From Clostridiaceae bacterium (GTDB taxonomy: Bacteria > Bacillota > Clostridia > Oscillospirales > QAMX01), in assembly GCA_016297585.1 (NCBI GenBank), contig JAEDGJ010000024.1, forward strand, positions 1-22,211: 22,211 nt of DNA. The letters are read 5' to 3'. This document shows positions 1 to 8,073 of the stretch, piece by piece; positions within the stretch are counted from its first letter, which is position 1; each line of letters starts with the position of its first letter. Both the position numbers and the translations under genes were made by a program. A model generated the notes under the pieces. That model did not search any database. It was not told the DNA's origin and saw only the letters and a list, made by a program, of their open reading frames with translations.

Positions 1-2
1 GT

Positions 3-3000
3 TCGCTGGAGTCTGGAAAGCTCGAATGGACGCCCGACACGCATTTTGAAAGCCCGCAGACGCTCGACGATACCGTGTCTCCGTCCGATCTCGCCGCCGT
101 CCTGAGCGCGGATTCCTCCCAGCTCGCCGCCGTGAAGGCCGCGGGCGAGGGAAAAAGCTTCGTGCTCCACGGCCCGCCCGGCACCGGCAAGTCGCAGACC
201 ATCACCAACATGATCGCAAACGTCCTCTATCAGGGCAAGACCGTCCTGTTCATCGCCGAAAAGCAGGCGGCGCTCTCCGTCGTGCAGCGGCGTCTTTCGT
301 CCGTCGGGCTCGACCCGTTCTGCCTCGAGCTGCATTCGAACAAGGCCAAAAAGCGCGACGTGCTCGCAAAGCTCGATGCCGTGCTCTCCGTCGGCGCCAT
401 CCGGCCGCCGGAGTCCTTTGCCGCCGCCGCCGACCGTCTCCGTGCGCAGCGGGACGCCCGCAACGCCGTCGCGCGTGCGCTGCACCGCGTCTACCCCTGC
501 GGACTGTCCCTCTATGACGCCATCGCCGCGCGCGAGCAGTACCGCGACTATCCCGATCTGCTGAAATTCCCCGAGGGGACGCTCTCGTCGCTGTCCGCCG
601 AACGCTACGCGCACTGGCGGGAGCTTGCCGATCAGTGCGGCGCCGTCGGGAAACTGCTCGGCGGCATCCACGGGCACCCGCTCTCCGAATTTACGCGCCT
701 TACCTATACGCCGAAGCTGCGGGAGGAGCTTTCCGCGCTGCTCGCGGACTACGACGGCGCGCTGCACTCGTTTGCTTCACACGCGCAGACGCTGACCGGC
801 TCCGTCGGCATGGCGGAGGCCGCCGACCGCTTCTCGTTTGAACAGCTCTCCGCCCTCGTCAATCTCGCCCGGGCGCTGGCCTCTCTGGAGGTCATGCCCA
901 CAGGGCTCCTGCTCAACCGCGACCTGACCCTGCTGCGGCAGCGCTTCGTCGCCGTCTGTGTCTCCGGACGCCGCCGCGATGCGCTGCGCCGGAGCATCCT
1001 CTCCCGGTTTACGGACGACGCCTTTGCGTTCGACGCCCGCGCCGCCCGTCAGGAGCTCCGGGAAGCCGAATCGGGCTGGTTTCTGAAAAAGGCGCTCGGC
1101 CGCTCCCGCACGCTCAAAGCCCTCCGGCGCATCGCCCGCGACCCCGCGTCGCTGGATGTCACCCCCGCCGCCGTCGACGACGCGCTGCGCGAGCTGATCG
1201 AATACCACGACCGCACCGCCGAGGTCGATGCCGCCGCGTCCGTCTTCGAGCCGGTGTTCGGCCTGCTCTGGAACGGCGGCTCTCCCGACTGGGACGCGCT
1301 CGAGCGCGTGTTCGAGCAGGCGTCCGTGCTGTCGAACGCCCTGCAGCTCCTCTGCCCCGACGCGGCAGCGCGCGCGGCCGTGTCGGATGCGCTCGAAAAC
1401 CGGGTCTTTGCCGCCCTTGACTCCTTCCATGCCCGTTTTGACGCCATTCTGGACGCGTTTTCCGCCGGTTTTGACCGCATTTCCGCCTGTGCGCAGCGGC
1501 TTCTCGCCCTCTGCGGCGTCGATCCGAATCCGCTGCATGTCCGCGCGCCGTGGATCCCCGCGATGCTGGACGCCGTCGGGCGCTGGGCGGGCGCGCTCGG
1601 GCAGCTCCGCGACTGGAGCGCGTGGCTTGCGCTGCGCCGTTCCCTGCACACGGATGGGCTGTCCTCCCTGGCCGCGGTACTCGAGGAAGGCCGCCTTTCC
1701 CCCTCCGACGCGCTGCCCGCGCTGACGCGCTCCGTCGCCTCCGGGCTCGCGCTCGAGATTTCCGCGCGGGAGCACGCGCTCGAAGGCTTTAACGGCCCGC
1801 TTTTCGAGCAGAAGCTCGCGCGCTACCGGGAAGCCGCCGCCGAGTTTGAGCTGCTCACCCGGCATGAGCTGATCGCGCGGCTCTCCTCCCGCATCCCCGA
1901 CGCCGGTTCGGACGCCGCCGCGTCCTCCGAGATCGCCATCCTGCGCCGCGCCATCAAAAGCGGCGGGCGCGCGCTCTCCATCCGCCGTCTGTTCTCCCAG
2001 ATCCCGAATCTCCTGCCGCGGCTCGCGCCCTGCATGCTGATGTCCCCCATCTCCGCCGCGCAGTACATCGACCCCTCCTTCCCGAAATTCGACCTCGTCA
2101 TCTTCGACGAGGCTTCCCAGATGCCCACCTGCGAAGCCGTCGGCGCCATCGCCCGCGGCCGCTCCCTCGTGGTCGTCGGCGACCCGCGCCAGCTCCCGCC
2201 GACCTCCTTTTTCAACACCAACCGCGTCGACGAGGAAAACATCGACCGCGAGGATCTCGAAAGCGTCCTCGACGACTGCATGGCGCTCGACATGCCCGGG
2301 ACGGCGCTCCTGTGGCACTACCGCTCCCGCCATGAAAGCCTGATCGCGTTCTCCAACCGCCGTTTCTACGACAACCGCCTCTATACCTTCCCCTCCCCGA
2401 ACGACCTCGAAAGCCGCGTGACCCATATCCCCGTCGAGGGCTTCTACGACCGCGCGAAGACCAAGCAGAACCGTGCCGAGGCGGAGGCGGTCGTGCGCGA
2501 GATCGTCAGACGGCTCTCGGATCCGCAGCTGAAAAAGCGCAGCATGGGCGTCGTCACCTTCAGCCTTGCCCAGCAGAACCTGATCGAAGACCTCCTGTCC
2601 GCCGAATTTGCGCTCCATCCGGCGCTCGACGAGCAGAACAGCGCCTCCGCCGAGCCGGTCTTCATCAAGAACCTCGAAAACGTGCAGGGCGACGAGCGCG
2701 ACGTCATCCTGTTCTCCGTCGGCTACGGCCCGGACGAGCGCGGCGCCGTCACCTACAATTTCGGCCCGTTGAACCGCGACGGCGGCTGGCGGCGCTTAAA
2801 CGTCGCCGTGTCCCGCGCGCGCTGCGAGATGCTGGTGTTCTCCGTGCTGCGCCCCGAGCAGATCGACCTTGCCCGCGCCCATTCAGACGGCGTCGTCGCC
2901 CTGCGCGCCTTTCTCGAGTTTGCCATGCGCGGCAGCAGCGCCCTTTCCGTGCCCCATGAGGAGCCGGACGCGCTCGTCGCCTCGATTGCGGACTCGCTCG

Positions 3001-3974
3001 GCTCGCTCGGGTACGAGACCCGGACGAATATCGGCACGTCCGCCTTCAAGATCGACGTCGGCATCGTCCATCCCGAGCATCCGGACGCCTACGTCCTCGG
3101 CATTCTGGTCGACAGCGCCCGCCGCGACGAAACCTGTGCCGCGCGCGACCGCGACATCGTCCAGACCGGCGTGCTCTCCTCGCTCGGCTGGCGCATCCAT
3201 CACGTCTGGGCGCTCGACTGGTGGGAAAACTCCGAAAAGGAGCTGCTGCGCATCCGTGCCGCCGTCCGCGAGGTACTCAGCGAGACCGCCGCGGAGACGC
3301 CGCAGCCCGCCGCACCGCCGTCCGCCGGCACGCAGCCGAAGCTTGCCTCCCTTGCCGATCTGCCGCGCGCCGCAGCCTCTCCCCGCGCCGAGAAAAAGCC
3401 GGACGTCTACCGCATCGCCACCCTCGACCGCGTTGCCGCCGGCTTCGGCGATCCGCAGGAGTTCGCCCAGCCCCGCCGTGCGCGCACGATCAAGGCGCAG
3501 ATCAACCGCGTCCTCGCCGCCGAAGCGCCCATCGAGCGCGGCGCGCTCCGACGCCGCGTGCTCGACGCATGGGGCATCTCCCGCGCCGGCGCGCGCATCG
3601 ACCGCCGGTTCGACGAGATCCTCGCCGAGCTGGACATCCCGGTCACCCACGCAGGCGACCGCGTCTTTTACTGGCTGCCCACGCAGGACAGCACGGCCTA
3701 CAAAACCTTCCGCGTCCCCTCCGGGCCCGACGCCGCACGCCGCGCCATGGAGGATATCCCGCCGCAGGAGCTGGCCGCCGCCGCGTACGACATCCTGTCG
3801 CGCCAGCTCGGCATGGATATGTCCGATCTCGAGCGCGCCGTCGCCGCCCTGTTCGGCTACACCCGTCTGACCGCCGCCATCGCGCCCTACATCCGTTCCG
3901 GCATCCAGGCCGCCGTCGGACGCGGCTATATCACCGTCGACGGCAGCCGCGTCTCGCTTGCCAAAGAAGTATAA
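3..3974 (+). CDS. Large SF1 helicase / Vsr-like nuclease with DUF3320-type C-terminus (5' partial)
   Basis: The reading frame is open from the first bases of the window, so the true start and N-terminal part (in this family usually a DUF4011 region) lie upstream. Residues below count from the GTG at 75. Walker A GPPGTGKSQ is at 33-41. Motif II/III is around FDEASQMP and GDPRQLPPTSF (about 676-715). Motif IV-like WHYRSRHESL follows, then LENVQGDERD (about 870) and VSRAR (about 912). Residues about 963-1050 match the Vsr/MTES_1575-type endonuclease fold found in this family (FKIDVGIVHP, YVLGILVDS, LGWRIHHVWALDWW). A Pro/Ala-rich linker (about 1078-1110) precedes a winged-helix-like DUF3320 segment (about 1135-1220) and a helical tail. 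It probably unwinds or translocates on DNA and may cleave it. Some helicase-nuclease fusions of this sort act in antiphage defence, but there is no defence neighbour here. The family assignment is firm; the biological role is inference. Confidence 0.88.
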   Translation, partial: SLESGKLEWTPDTHFESPQTLDDTVSPSDLAAVLSADSSQLAAVKAAGEGKSFVLHGPPGTGKSQTITNMIANVLYQGKTVLFIAEKQAALSVVQRRLSSVGLDPFCLELHSNKAKKRDVLAKLDAVLSVGAIRPPESFAAAADRLRAQRDARNAVARALHRVYPCGLSLYDAIAAREQYRDYPDLLKFPEGTLSSLSAERYAHWRELADQCGAVGKLLGGIHGHPLSEFTRLTYTPKLREELSALLADYDGALHSFASHAQTLTGSVGMAEAADRFSFEQLSALVNLARALASLEVMPTGLLLNRDLTLLRQRFVAVCVSGRRRDALRRSILSRFTDDAFAFDARAARQELREAESGWFLKKALGRSRTLKALRRIARDPASLDVTPAAVDDALRELIEYHDRTAEVDAAASVFEPVFGLLWNGGSPDWDALERVFEQASVLSNALQLLCPDAAARAAVSDALENRVFAALDSFHARFDAILDAFSAGFDRISACAQRLLALCGVDPNPLHVRAPWIPAMLDAVGRWAGALGQLRDWSAWLALRRSLHTDGLSSLAAVLEEGRLSPSDALPALTRSVASGLALEISAREHALEGFNGPLFEQKLARYREAAAEFELLTRHELIARLSSRIPDAGSDAAASSEIAILRRAIKSGGRALSIRRLFSQIPNLLPRLAPCMLMSPISAAQYIDPSFPKFDLVIFDEASQMPTCEAVGAIARGRSLVVVGDPRQLPPTSFFNTNRVDEENIDREDLESVLDDCMALDMPGTALLWHYRSRHESLIAFSNRRFYDNRLYTFPSPNDLESRVTHIPVEGFYDRAKTKQNRAEAEAVVREIVRRLSDPQLKKRSMGVVTFSLAQQNLIEDLLSAEFALHPALDEQNSASAEPVFIKNLENVQGDERDVILFSVGYGPDERGAVTYNFGPLNRDGGWRRLNVAVSRARCEMLVFSVLRPEQIDLARAHSDGVVALRAFLEFAMRGSSALSVPHEEPDALVASIADSLGSLGYETRTNIGTSAFKIDVGIVHPEHPDAYVLGILVDSARRDETCAARDRDIVQTGVLSSLGWRIHHVWALDWWENSEKELLRIRAAVREVLSETAAETPQPAAPPSAGTQPKLASLADLPRAAASPRAEKKPDVYRIATLDRVAAGFGDPQEFAQPRRARTIKAQINRVLAAEAPIERGALRRRVLDAWGISRAGARIDRRFDEILAELDIPVTHAGDRVFYWLPTQDSTAYKTFRVPSGPDAARRAMEDIPPQELAAAAYDILSRQLGMDMSDLERAVAALFGYTRLTAAIAPYIRSGIQAAVGRGYITVDGSRVSLAKEV

Positions 3975-4002
3975 CCGCATCCGCAAAAAAGGAGGAACCT
4001 CT

Positions 4003-4365
4003 ATGCCCCGGCGCCATTTTCTGCCCACCAACTCGCTTCTCGTCGCCCTGATCGCCGTCATATTCGTCGCCGTTGCCATCGGGCTGCCGTCCTGCGACGG
4101 TCAGGCCCTTCTCGGCTCGATCATGGTGATGATCGTCCTCGTCGTGGCAGCCGTCATGCTCATCCGCGCCGGACGGCGCCGGGACGCCCGCCGCTTAATC
4201 GGCGCGGAGATCTTCGAGGATCCCAAAACCGCCGCCAAAAACCGCGCAAGCGGCGTGACGACCTTCTCCCTGACCTATCAGGACGGCTCCCACGAGTTTG
4301 TCACCGTCCGCGACGGCAGCATCGACTATAAGCAGTATCTCGCGCTCGGACGCCCGGAAAAATAG
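4003..4365 (+). CDS. Small two-helix membrane protein of unknown function
   Basis: This 120-residue protein begins at the ATG at 4003, chosen because an ideal AAAGGAGG sits 6-13 nt upstream; an upstream TTG at 3958 would overlap the helicase and has no such site. Residues about 8-28 and 35-54 are hydrophobic and probably span the membrane, with a short loop containing PSCDG between them. An Arg-rich stretch (RAGRRRDARR, about 55-64) follows, pointing to a cytoplasmic C-terminus by the positive-inside rule. The remaining ~55 residues are polar and look like a small beta-rich domain (TTFSLTYQDGSHEFVTVRDGS). It starts 28 nt after the helicase stop and could be co-transcribed with it. I do not recognise the family. 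The Cys is not in an acceptable lipobox (Pro at -2), so I do not call it a lipoprotein. Confidence 0.7.
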   Translation: MPRRHFLPTNSLLVALIAVIFVAVAIGLPSCDGQALLGSIMVMIVLVVAAVMLIRAGRRRDARRLIGAEIFEDPKTAAKNRASGVTTFSLTYQDGSHEFVTVRDGSIDYKQYLALGRPEK

Positions 4366-4428
4366 GCGCGGGACCGGCCGCTCATTCCCACTCTCCCGGA
4401 AATATTTTCGTCTGCCGCAAAAAATCAC

Positions 4429-4457
4429 TTGACAAAACGGTTTTCCTGTGGTATACT
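4429..4457 (+). promoter_or_regulatory. Sigma-70/A promoter for the tRNA cluster
   Basis: TTGACA at 4429-4434 and TATACT at 4452-4457 are separated by exactly 17 nt. Transcription would start near 4464, about 40 nt before the first tRNA. No other good promoter is visible between the three tRNAs. Confidence 0.88.
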
Positions 4458-4504
4458 AAATCCCGCAATGTTTGAGGTGAAAACGCTTCCTGCATGGCGG
4501 AAAT

Positions 4505-4581
4505 GGCGGCATAGCTCAGCTGGCTAGAGCATACGGTTCATACCCGTACGGTCGTAGGTTCGAATCCGACTGCCGCTACCA
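4505..4581 (+). tRNA. tRNA-Met (CAT), probably elongator
   Basis: A 77-nt cloverleaf with encoded CCA. The acceptor GGCGGCA pairs with TGCCGCT, with a G-U wobble at position 1-72. The D stem is GCTC/GAGC, the anticodon stem TACGG/CCGTA, the loop TTCATAC with CAT at 4539-4541, and the T loop TTCGAAT. The anticodon stem lacks the three G-C pairs of initiator tRNA and there is no C1-A72 mismatch, so elongator Met is favoured. A tRNA-Ile with modified CAT cannot be fully excluded by eye. Confidence 0.93.
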
Positions 4582-4582
4582 T

Positions 4583-4614
4583 AAAAGGGGACAGTTATCC
4601 GTCCCCTTTTCTTT
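4583..4614 (+). terminator. Hairpin with T-run after tRNA-Met
   Basis: AAAAGGGGAC (4583-4592) pairs perfectly with GTCCCCTTTT (4601-4610) around an 8-nt loop, followed by CTTT. It has the form of an intrinsic terminator, but tRNA-Glu starts immediately after it at 4615 with no room for a promoter. Read-through, or a role in 3'-end formation, must therefore be allowed for. Confidence 0.7.
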
Positions 4615-4689
4615 GGCCCGATGGTCAAGCGGCTAAGACACCGCCCTTTCACGGCGGTAACGCGAGTTCGATTCTCGCTCGGGTCACCA
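4615..4689 (+). tRNA. tRNA-Glu (TTC)
   Basis: A 75-nt cloverleaf with encoded CCA. The acceptor GGCCCGA pairs with TCGGGTC. The anticodon stem CCGCC/GGCGG holds the loop CTTTCAC with TTC at 4648-4650. The layout and sequence closely match bacterial tRNA-Glu genes. Confidence 0.95.
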
Positions 4690-4690
4690 T

Positions 4691-4729
4691 GACGGGAGAC
4701 GGTCATACCCGTCTTCCGTCTTTCCTTTT
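4691..4729 (+). terminator. Hairpin with T-rich tail after tRNA-Glu
   Basis: GACGGGAGACGG (4691-4702) pairs with CCGTCTTCCGTC (4709-4720) with one G-U pair and a 6-nt loop, followed by TTTCCTTTT. It is terminator-like, yet it lies only 2 nt before the next tRNA and no separate promoter is seen. Confidence 0.65.
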
Positions 4730-4731
4730 CC

Positions 4732-4808
4732 GGAGGCATAGCTCAGCTGGCTAGAGCGCGTGCTTCACACGCACGAGGTCACAGGTTCGAGCCCTGTTGT
4801 CTCCACCA
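4732..4808 (+). tRNA. tRNA-Val (CAC)
   Basis: A 77-nt cloverleaf with encoded CCA. The acceptor GGAGGCA pairs with TGTCTCC, with a G-U at position 5. The anticodon stem CGTGC/GCACG encloses the loop TTCACAC, with CAC at 4766-4768. Its D arm and flanking bases are identical to those of the tRNA-Met 230 bases upstream, while its T arm differs. Confidence 0.93.
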
Positions 4809-4811
4809 TGG

Positions 4812-4850
4812 AAAACGTCTTTGTCGCACAGACAAAGACGTTTTTTGTTT
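4812..4850 (+). terminator. Strong intrinsic terminator closing the tRNA cluster
   Basis: AAAACGTCTTTGTC (4812-4825) pairs perfectly with GACAAAGACGTTTT (4831-4844) around a 5-nt loop, and the T-run continues to 4850. Confidence 0.85.
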
Positions 4851-4871
4851 GCCCGCAAAAAGGGTAATTCC

Positions 4872-4890
4872 GCCTGCGCGGCACGCAGGC
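4872..4890 (+). other. Hairpin directly 5' of the aldolase ribosome binding site
   Basis: GCCTGCG (4872-4878) pairs with CGCAGGC (4884-4890) around CGGCA. The Shine-Dalgarno AAAGGAG begins at the very next base (4891). It could stabilise the mRNA 5' region or affect initiation. No convincing promoter is visible between the tRNA terminator and this gene. Confidence 0.45.
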
Positions 4891-4909
4891 AAAGGAGCCG
4901 AAATCCGCT

Positions 4910-6202
4910 ATGAATATCCAGTACATCCATCCCGCCGACCAGCTTGTCATGTTCATGCAGCGCATCTACGACAAGGGGCTGACCACGACCTCCGGCGGCA
5001 ACCTTTCCATCATGGATTCCGACGGCAACGTCTGGATCACCCCCGCCGGCGTTGACAAGGGCACCCTGACGCGCAGGGACATTATCTGCGTCCGTCCCGA
5101 CGGCACCTGCGAGGGGCCTCACAAGCCCTCCTCCGAGCTGCCGTTCCATCAGTCCGTCTACCGGATGCGTCCCGATCTCAAAGCCGTGCTCCACGCCCAT
5201 CCGCCGGAGCTGGTCGCGTTTTCCATCATCCGCAAGATCCCCAATCTCGACCTGATCCCCTCGGTGCGCAAGGTCTGTCCCGAGGTGCGCATCGCCCAAT
5301 ACGACGTTCCCGGCAGCGACGCGCTCGGTGAAAAGATCGGCAGCGTCTTTGCCGACGGCTGCGATATCGCGATCCTCGAAAACCACGGCGTCTGCATCGG
5401 CGCGCCGGATATGTTCACGGCGTTCCAGCGGTTTGAGACGCTGAACTTTACCGCGGGTCTGGAGATCCTCGCCGGCCGCATCGGCACCCCCAAAACCCTC
5501 GACAAGGATGCCCGGCGGATGTCGGAAACCGACTATCACACCCGCATGGACGATTTCATCCCCCGGAGCCGCAGCGCGGAGGAGCTGTCCGCCCGGCGCG
5601 ATATGATCACCCTGATCCGCCGCTCCTACCGCATGGGGCTCTTCACCGCGACCCACGGCACCTATTCCGTGCGCCTTGCCGACGACAGCTTCCTCATCAC
5701 GCCCTTCGGACAGGACCGCGCCTATCTCGAGGAGGAGGATCTGGTGCGGGTCAAGGCCGGCATGAAGGAGCTCGGCAAGATCCCCTCCCGCGCGGTGCAT
5801 CTCCATGACCAGATCTACCGCAACAATCCGGAGATCCGCGCCGTTCTGCAGGCGCATCCGCTCAACGCGATGGCCTTTGCGGTCACGGACGCGGAGTTCG
5901 ACGCCCGGACCATCCCGGAAAGCTATATCCTGCTGCGGGACATCAAGAGAATGCCCTACCGCGAGCTCTATTCCGACCCCGCCCGGGCGTCGAAGGAGTT
6001 CCGCCCGTCCTGCCCCGCGATCATGATCGAGGGCGACTGCGTCATCGTCACCGGCGACTCGCTGCTCAAAGCCTTCGACCGTCTCGAGGTGCTCGAAGCC
6101 ACCGCGCATTCCATCATCAACAGCGCCGGTCTCGGGCAGATCGTTCACATCACCGACAGCGAGATCGAAGACCTGAAAGAGGCCTTCCATCTCGTGGATT
6201 GA
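4910..6202 (+). CDS. Class II aldolase/adducin family protein, tandem duplicated, second half degenerate
   Basis: The protein has 430 residues, about twice the usual ~200-230 of a class II aldolase/adducin domain. The start is set by AAAGGAG 12 nt upstream. The first half (about 5-200) carries the family signature: SGGNLS at 28-33, the catalytic Glu in SSELPFH (E76), zinc ligands HAH (H95, H97) and ENHG (H159). Known members act on sugar-phosphates such as fuculose- or rhamnulose-1-phosphate, ribulose-5-phosphate or methylthioribulose-1-phosphate. The second half (about 210-430) has the same fold pattern, but GGN has become HGT, SSE has become SRA, HAHP has become QAHP, and the ENHG site has become EGDC. 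It has therefore probably lost zinc and catalysis and may serve a structural or regulatory role. The substrate cannot be told. The gene is monocistronic, with terminators on both sides. Confidence 0.88.
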   Translation: MNIQYIHPADQLVMFMQRIYDKGLTTTSGGNLSIMDSDGNVWITPAGVDKGTLTRRDIICVRPDGTCEGPHKPSSELPFHQSVYRMRPDLKAVLHAHPPELVAFSIIRKIPNLDLIPSVRKVCPEVRIAQYDVPGSDALGEKIGSVFADGCDIAILENHGVCIGAPDMFTAFQRFETLNFTAGLEILAGRIGTPKTLDKDARRMSETDYHTRMDDFIPRSRSAEELSARRDMITLIRRSYRMGLFTATHGTYSVRLADDSFLITPFGQDRAYLEEEDLVRVKAGMKELGKIPSRAVHLHDQIYRNNPEIRAVLQAHPLNAMAFAVTDAEFDARTIPESYILLRDIKRMPYRELYSDPARASKEFRPSCPAIMIEGDCVIVTGDSLLKAFDRLEVLEATAHSIINSAGLGQIVHITDSEIEDLKEAFHLVD

Positions 6203-6231
6203 GCGCTTTTTCCCCTCTTTCCCACACAAAT

Positions 6232-6270
6232 AAAACGCAGTCTGCACGGGTTCTGTGCAGACTGCGTTTT
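6232..6270. terminator. Bidirectional terminator between the aldolase and cstA genes
   Basis: AAAACGCAGTCTGCAC (6232-6247) pairs perfectly with GTGCAGACTGCGTTTT (6255-6270) around a 7-nt loop. The A-run and T-run at either end let it serve both of the convergent genes. Confidence 0.9.
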
Positions 6271-6295
6271 GCATATCCGGGAAAAACGGGGGGCT

Positions 6296-7996
6296 TTAGG
6301 CCGCCGTCTTTTCGCTCTTTGCCTTGAAATAGGAGCGCAGCGAATTGACGACGATGATGATGCCCAGCACGATCAGCAGCACGGCGATGATGAGCTGCAG
6401 TCCCTCGAGGAGGAACGTCGCGCTGCCGGCGGCGATCGCACGCACCAGCGCGATCGTGCGCTGCACCAGCGCGGTACCGGTCACGCAGAGCATGATAACG
6501 AGCGGGGGGAAGAGCATCTTGTTGCTCCGGCCGGTCACCTTCAGGAACACGCAGAGGGTGATCAGCACGAGCGCGGACAGAAGCTGGTTCGCGGAGCCGA
6601 AGAGCGGCCAGATGTTGGCGTAGCCGACCTTCGTCAGCACAAACGCCGCGGCCAGCGTGATGACGGTCGCAAAATACTTGTTGCAGGCCACGCGTCTCCA
6701 GACCGGCGCATGCTCCATATCGTCGACGAGGAAGAGCTCCTGGAAGCTCATTCTGCCGATACGGGCAACCGCGTCGAGGCTGGTCAGCGCCAGCGCGGAC
6801 ACGCACATCGTCATGAAGCACTGGGCGACGTAGACCGGGATGCCGAACATCTCGAGGAAGCCCGCGACGCCGTTCGAGAAGATCTGGAAGGGCGTACCGG
6901 CGGCAGGCGTACCGTCCGCGGCAGCGGCGGCGCCGGCGACGCAGAGGGCGATGACGGCCAGCAGGCTCTCGAGCACCATCGCGCCGTAGCCGACCTTGAG
7001 CATATCCTTCTCATTGCGCACGGTCTTCGAGGAGGTGCCGGACGAAACGAGGCTGTGGAAGCCGGACACCGCGCCGCACGCGACGGTGACGAACAGGATC
7101 GGGAACAGATTGCCGAGCTTCGCGTTCGTAAAGCCCGTGAAAACCGGCAGATTCATCGTCGGATGCGCGACAAACAGGCCGAGCACCGCGCCGGCGATCA
7201 TGCCGACGAACATATAGGTCGTCATGATGTCGCGGGGCTGCTTCAGAATCCACATGGGGACGACCGCAGCAAAGAAGATGTAGACGAAGGTGATGTAGGA
7301 CCACGCGGTCTTGCCCGCGGTGATCGGCAGGAGCATACCGAGCGCCAGCGACGCGACCGTGAAGACGAGTCCCAGCACCGTGCTCTTCCAGCCGGTCAGG
7401 TTGCACTTCCGGACGATCAGGCCGAGCACGACGGCAAACGCCATGAAGAAGATGGAGATCGAACCGGCGGCGCCGTTCGGTCTCGCGGCGGCGGCCAGCA
7501 CGCTCTCGCCCGCTTCATTCACGGTGAAGGCGTTGAAGGTGCCCGCGACCATGTCGGCAAACGCCGCGATGACGAGCCAGGTAAACAGCCAGCAGAACAC
7601 GAGGAACAGCTTTCTGCCGAATTTGCCGATATACTGCTCAATCAGCATACCCATCGACTTGCCCTTGTTCTTCACGCTCGCATACAGCGCGCCGAAATCC
7701 GTCACGGCTCCGAAGAAAATGCCGCCGAGCAGGACCCAGAGAAGCACCGGGACCCAGCCGAATACCGCCGCCTGGATCGCGCCGGTAACAGGGCCCGCGC
7801 CCGCGATGGAGGAAAACTGGTGGCTGAAAACCGTCCAGCCGTTGGTGGGGACATAATCCTGTCCGTCCTCCAGCTCGACAGCCGGCGTCTTGGCTTTGGG
7901 ATCGATACCCCATTTGTTCGCCAGCCAGCGGCCGTAGAAGACATAGGCGGCGATCAGGAGTACCGCCGCAATCAGGACGATAACCAGTGTGTTCAT
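6296..7996 (-). CDS. cstA: CstA family transporter (carbon starvation / peptide-pyruvate carrier)
   Basis: A 566-residue integral membrane protein, very hydrophobic throughout with about fifteen probable transmembrane helices. It matches the CstA family: a long N-terminal CstA domain with HQFSSIAGAGPVTGAIQAA (starts near 60) and VTDFGALYASVKNKGKSMG near 98-116, then a C-terminal five-helix CstA_5TM-like part. E. coli CstA is about 700 residues; shorter clostridial versions are usual. E. coli CstA and BtsT have been linked to peptide and pyruvate uptake. The ATG at 7996 was chosen because it starts the first membrane helix; the frame stays open upstream into the leader, but that stretch is RNA-structured and not protein-like. 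There is no classical Shine-Dalgarno, only the purine-rich AAGAAAGAAG. Expression is evidently under T-box control, which points to uptake of an amino acid or peptide rather than general starvation control. Confidence 0.92.
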   Translation of the reverse strand: MNTLVIVLIAAVLLIAAYVFYGRWLANKWGIDPKAKTPAVELEDGQDYVPTNGWTVFSHQFSSIAGAGPVTGAIQAAVFGWVPVLLWVLLGGIFFGAVTDFGALYASVKNKGKSMGMLIEQYIGKFGRKLFLVFCWLFTWLVIAAFADMVAGTFNAFTVNEAGESVLAAAARPNGAAGSISIFFMAFAVVLGLIVRKCNLTGWKSTVLGLVFTVASLALGMLLPITAGKTAWSYITFVYIFFAAVVPMWILKQPRDIMTTYMFVGMIAGAVLGLFVAHPTMNLPVFTGFTNAKLGNLFPILFVTVACGAVSGFHSLVSSGTSSKTVRNEKDMLKVGYGAMVLESLLAVIALCVAGAAAAADGTPAAGTPFQIFSNGVAGFLEMFGIPVYVAQCFMTMCVSALALTSLDAVARIGRMSFQELFLVDDMEHAPVWRRVACNKYFATVITLAAAFVLTKVGYANIWPLFGSANQLLSALVLITLCVFLKVTGRSNKMLFPPLVIMLCVTGTALVQRTIALVRAIAAGSATFLLEGLQLIIAVLLIVLGIIIVVNSLRSYFKAKSEKTAA

Positions 7997-8073
7997 GGAA
8001 AACCGCTTCTTTCTTAGTTTTTGATCTATCAGCAGCGGGCAAGGGGATCCGAAGGGAACCGTTCCTCTCCGTA

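Noticed and set aside
777..2618. Long open frame of about 613 codons on the minus strand inside the helicase gene
   Set aside because: It mirrors the helicase codons (GC-rich third positions give long antisense frames), has no recognisable domain, and the plus-strand frame has full helicase motifs.
2883..4079. Minus-strand open frame of about 398 codons over the helicase 3' end
   Set aside because: Composition is Gly/Asp/Arg-rich antisense shadow with no motif, and it overlaps two plus-strand genes with good support.
4078..4105. Lipobox in the small protein after the helicase
   Set aside because: The Cys is preceded by Pro-Ser, which does not fit a lipobox, and a second membrane helix follows.
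4751..6274. Minus-strand open frame of 507 codons over the aldolase gene
   Set aside because: It runs through the tRNA-Val gene, a terminator and the antisense of conserved aldolase motifs; a shadow.
6269..8017. Plus-strand frame of 582 codons, rich in His/Arg/Glu/Asp, over cstA
   Set aside because: Antisense of a hydrophobic transporter naturally gives such a charged pattern; it starts within a terminator and has no binding site or domain.
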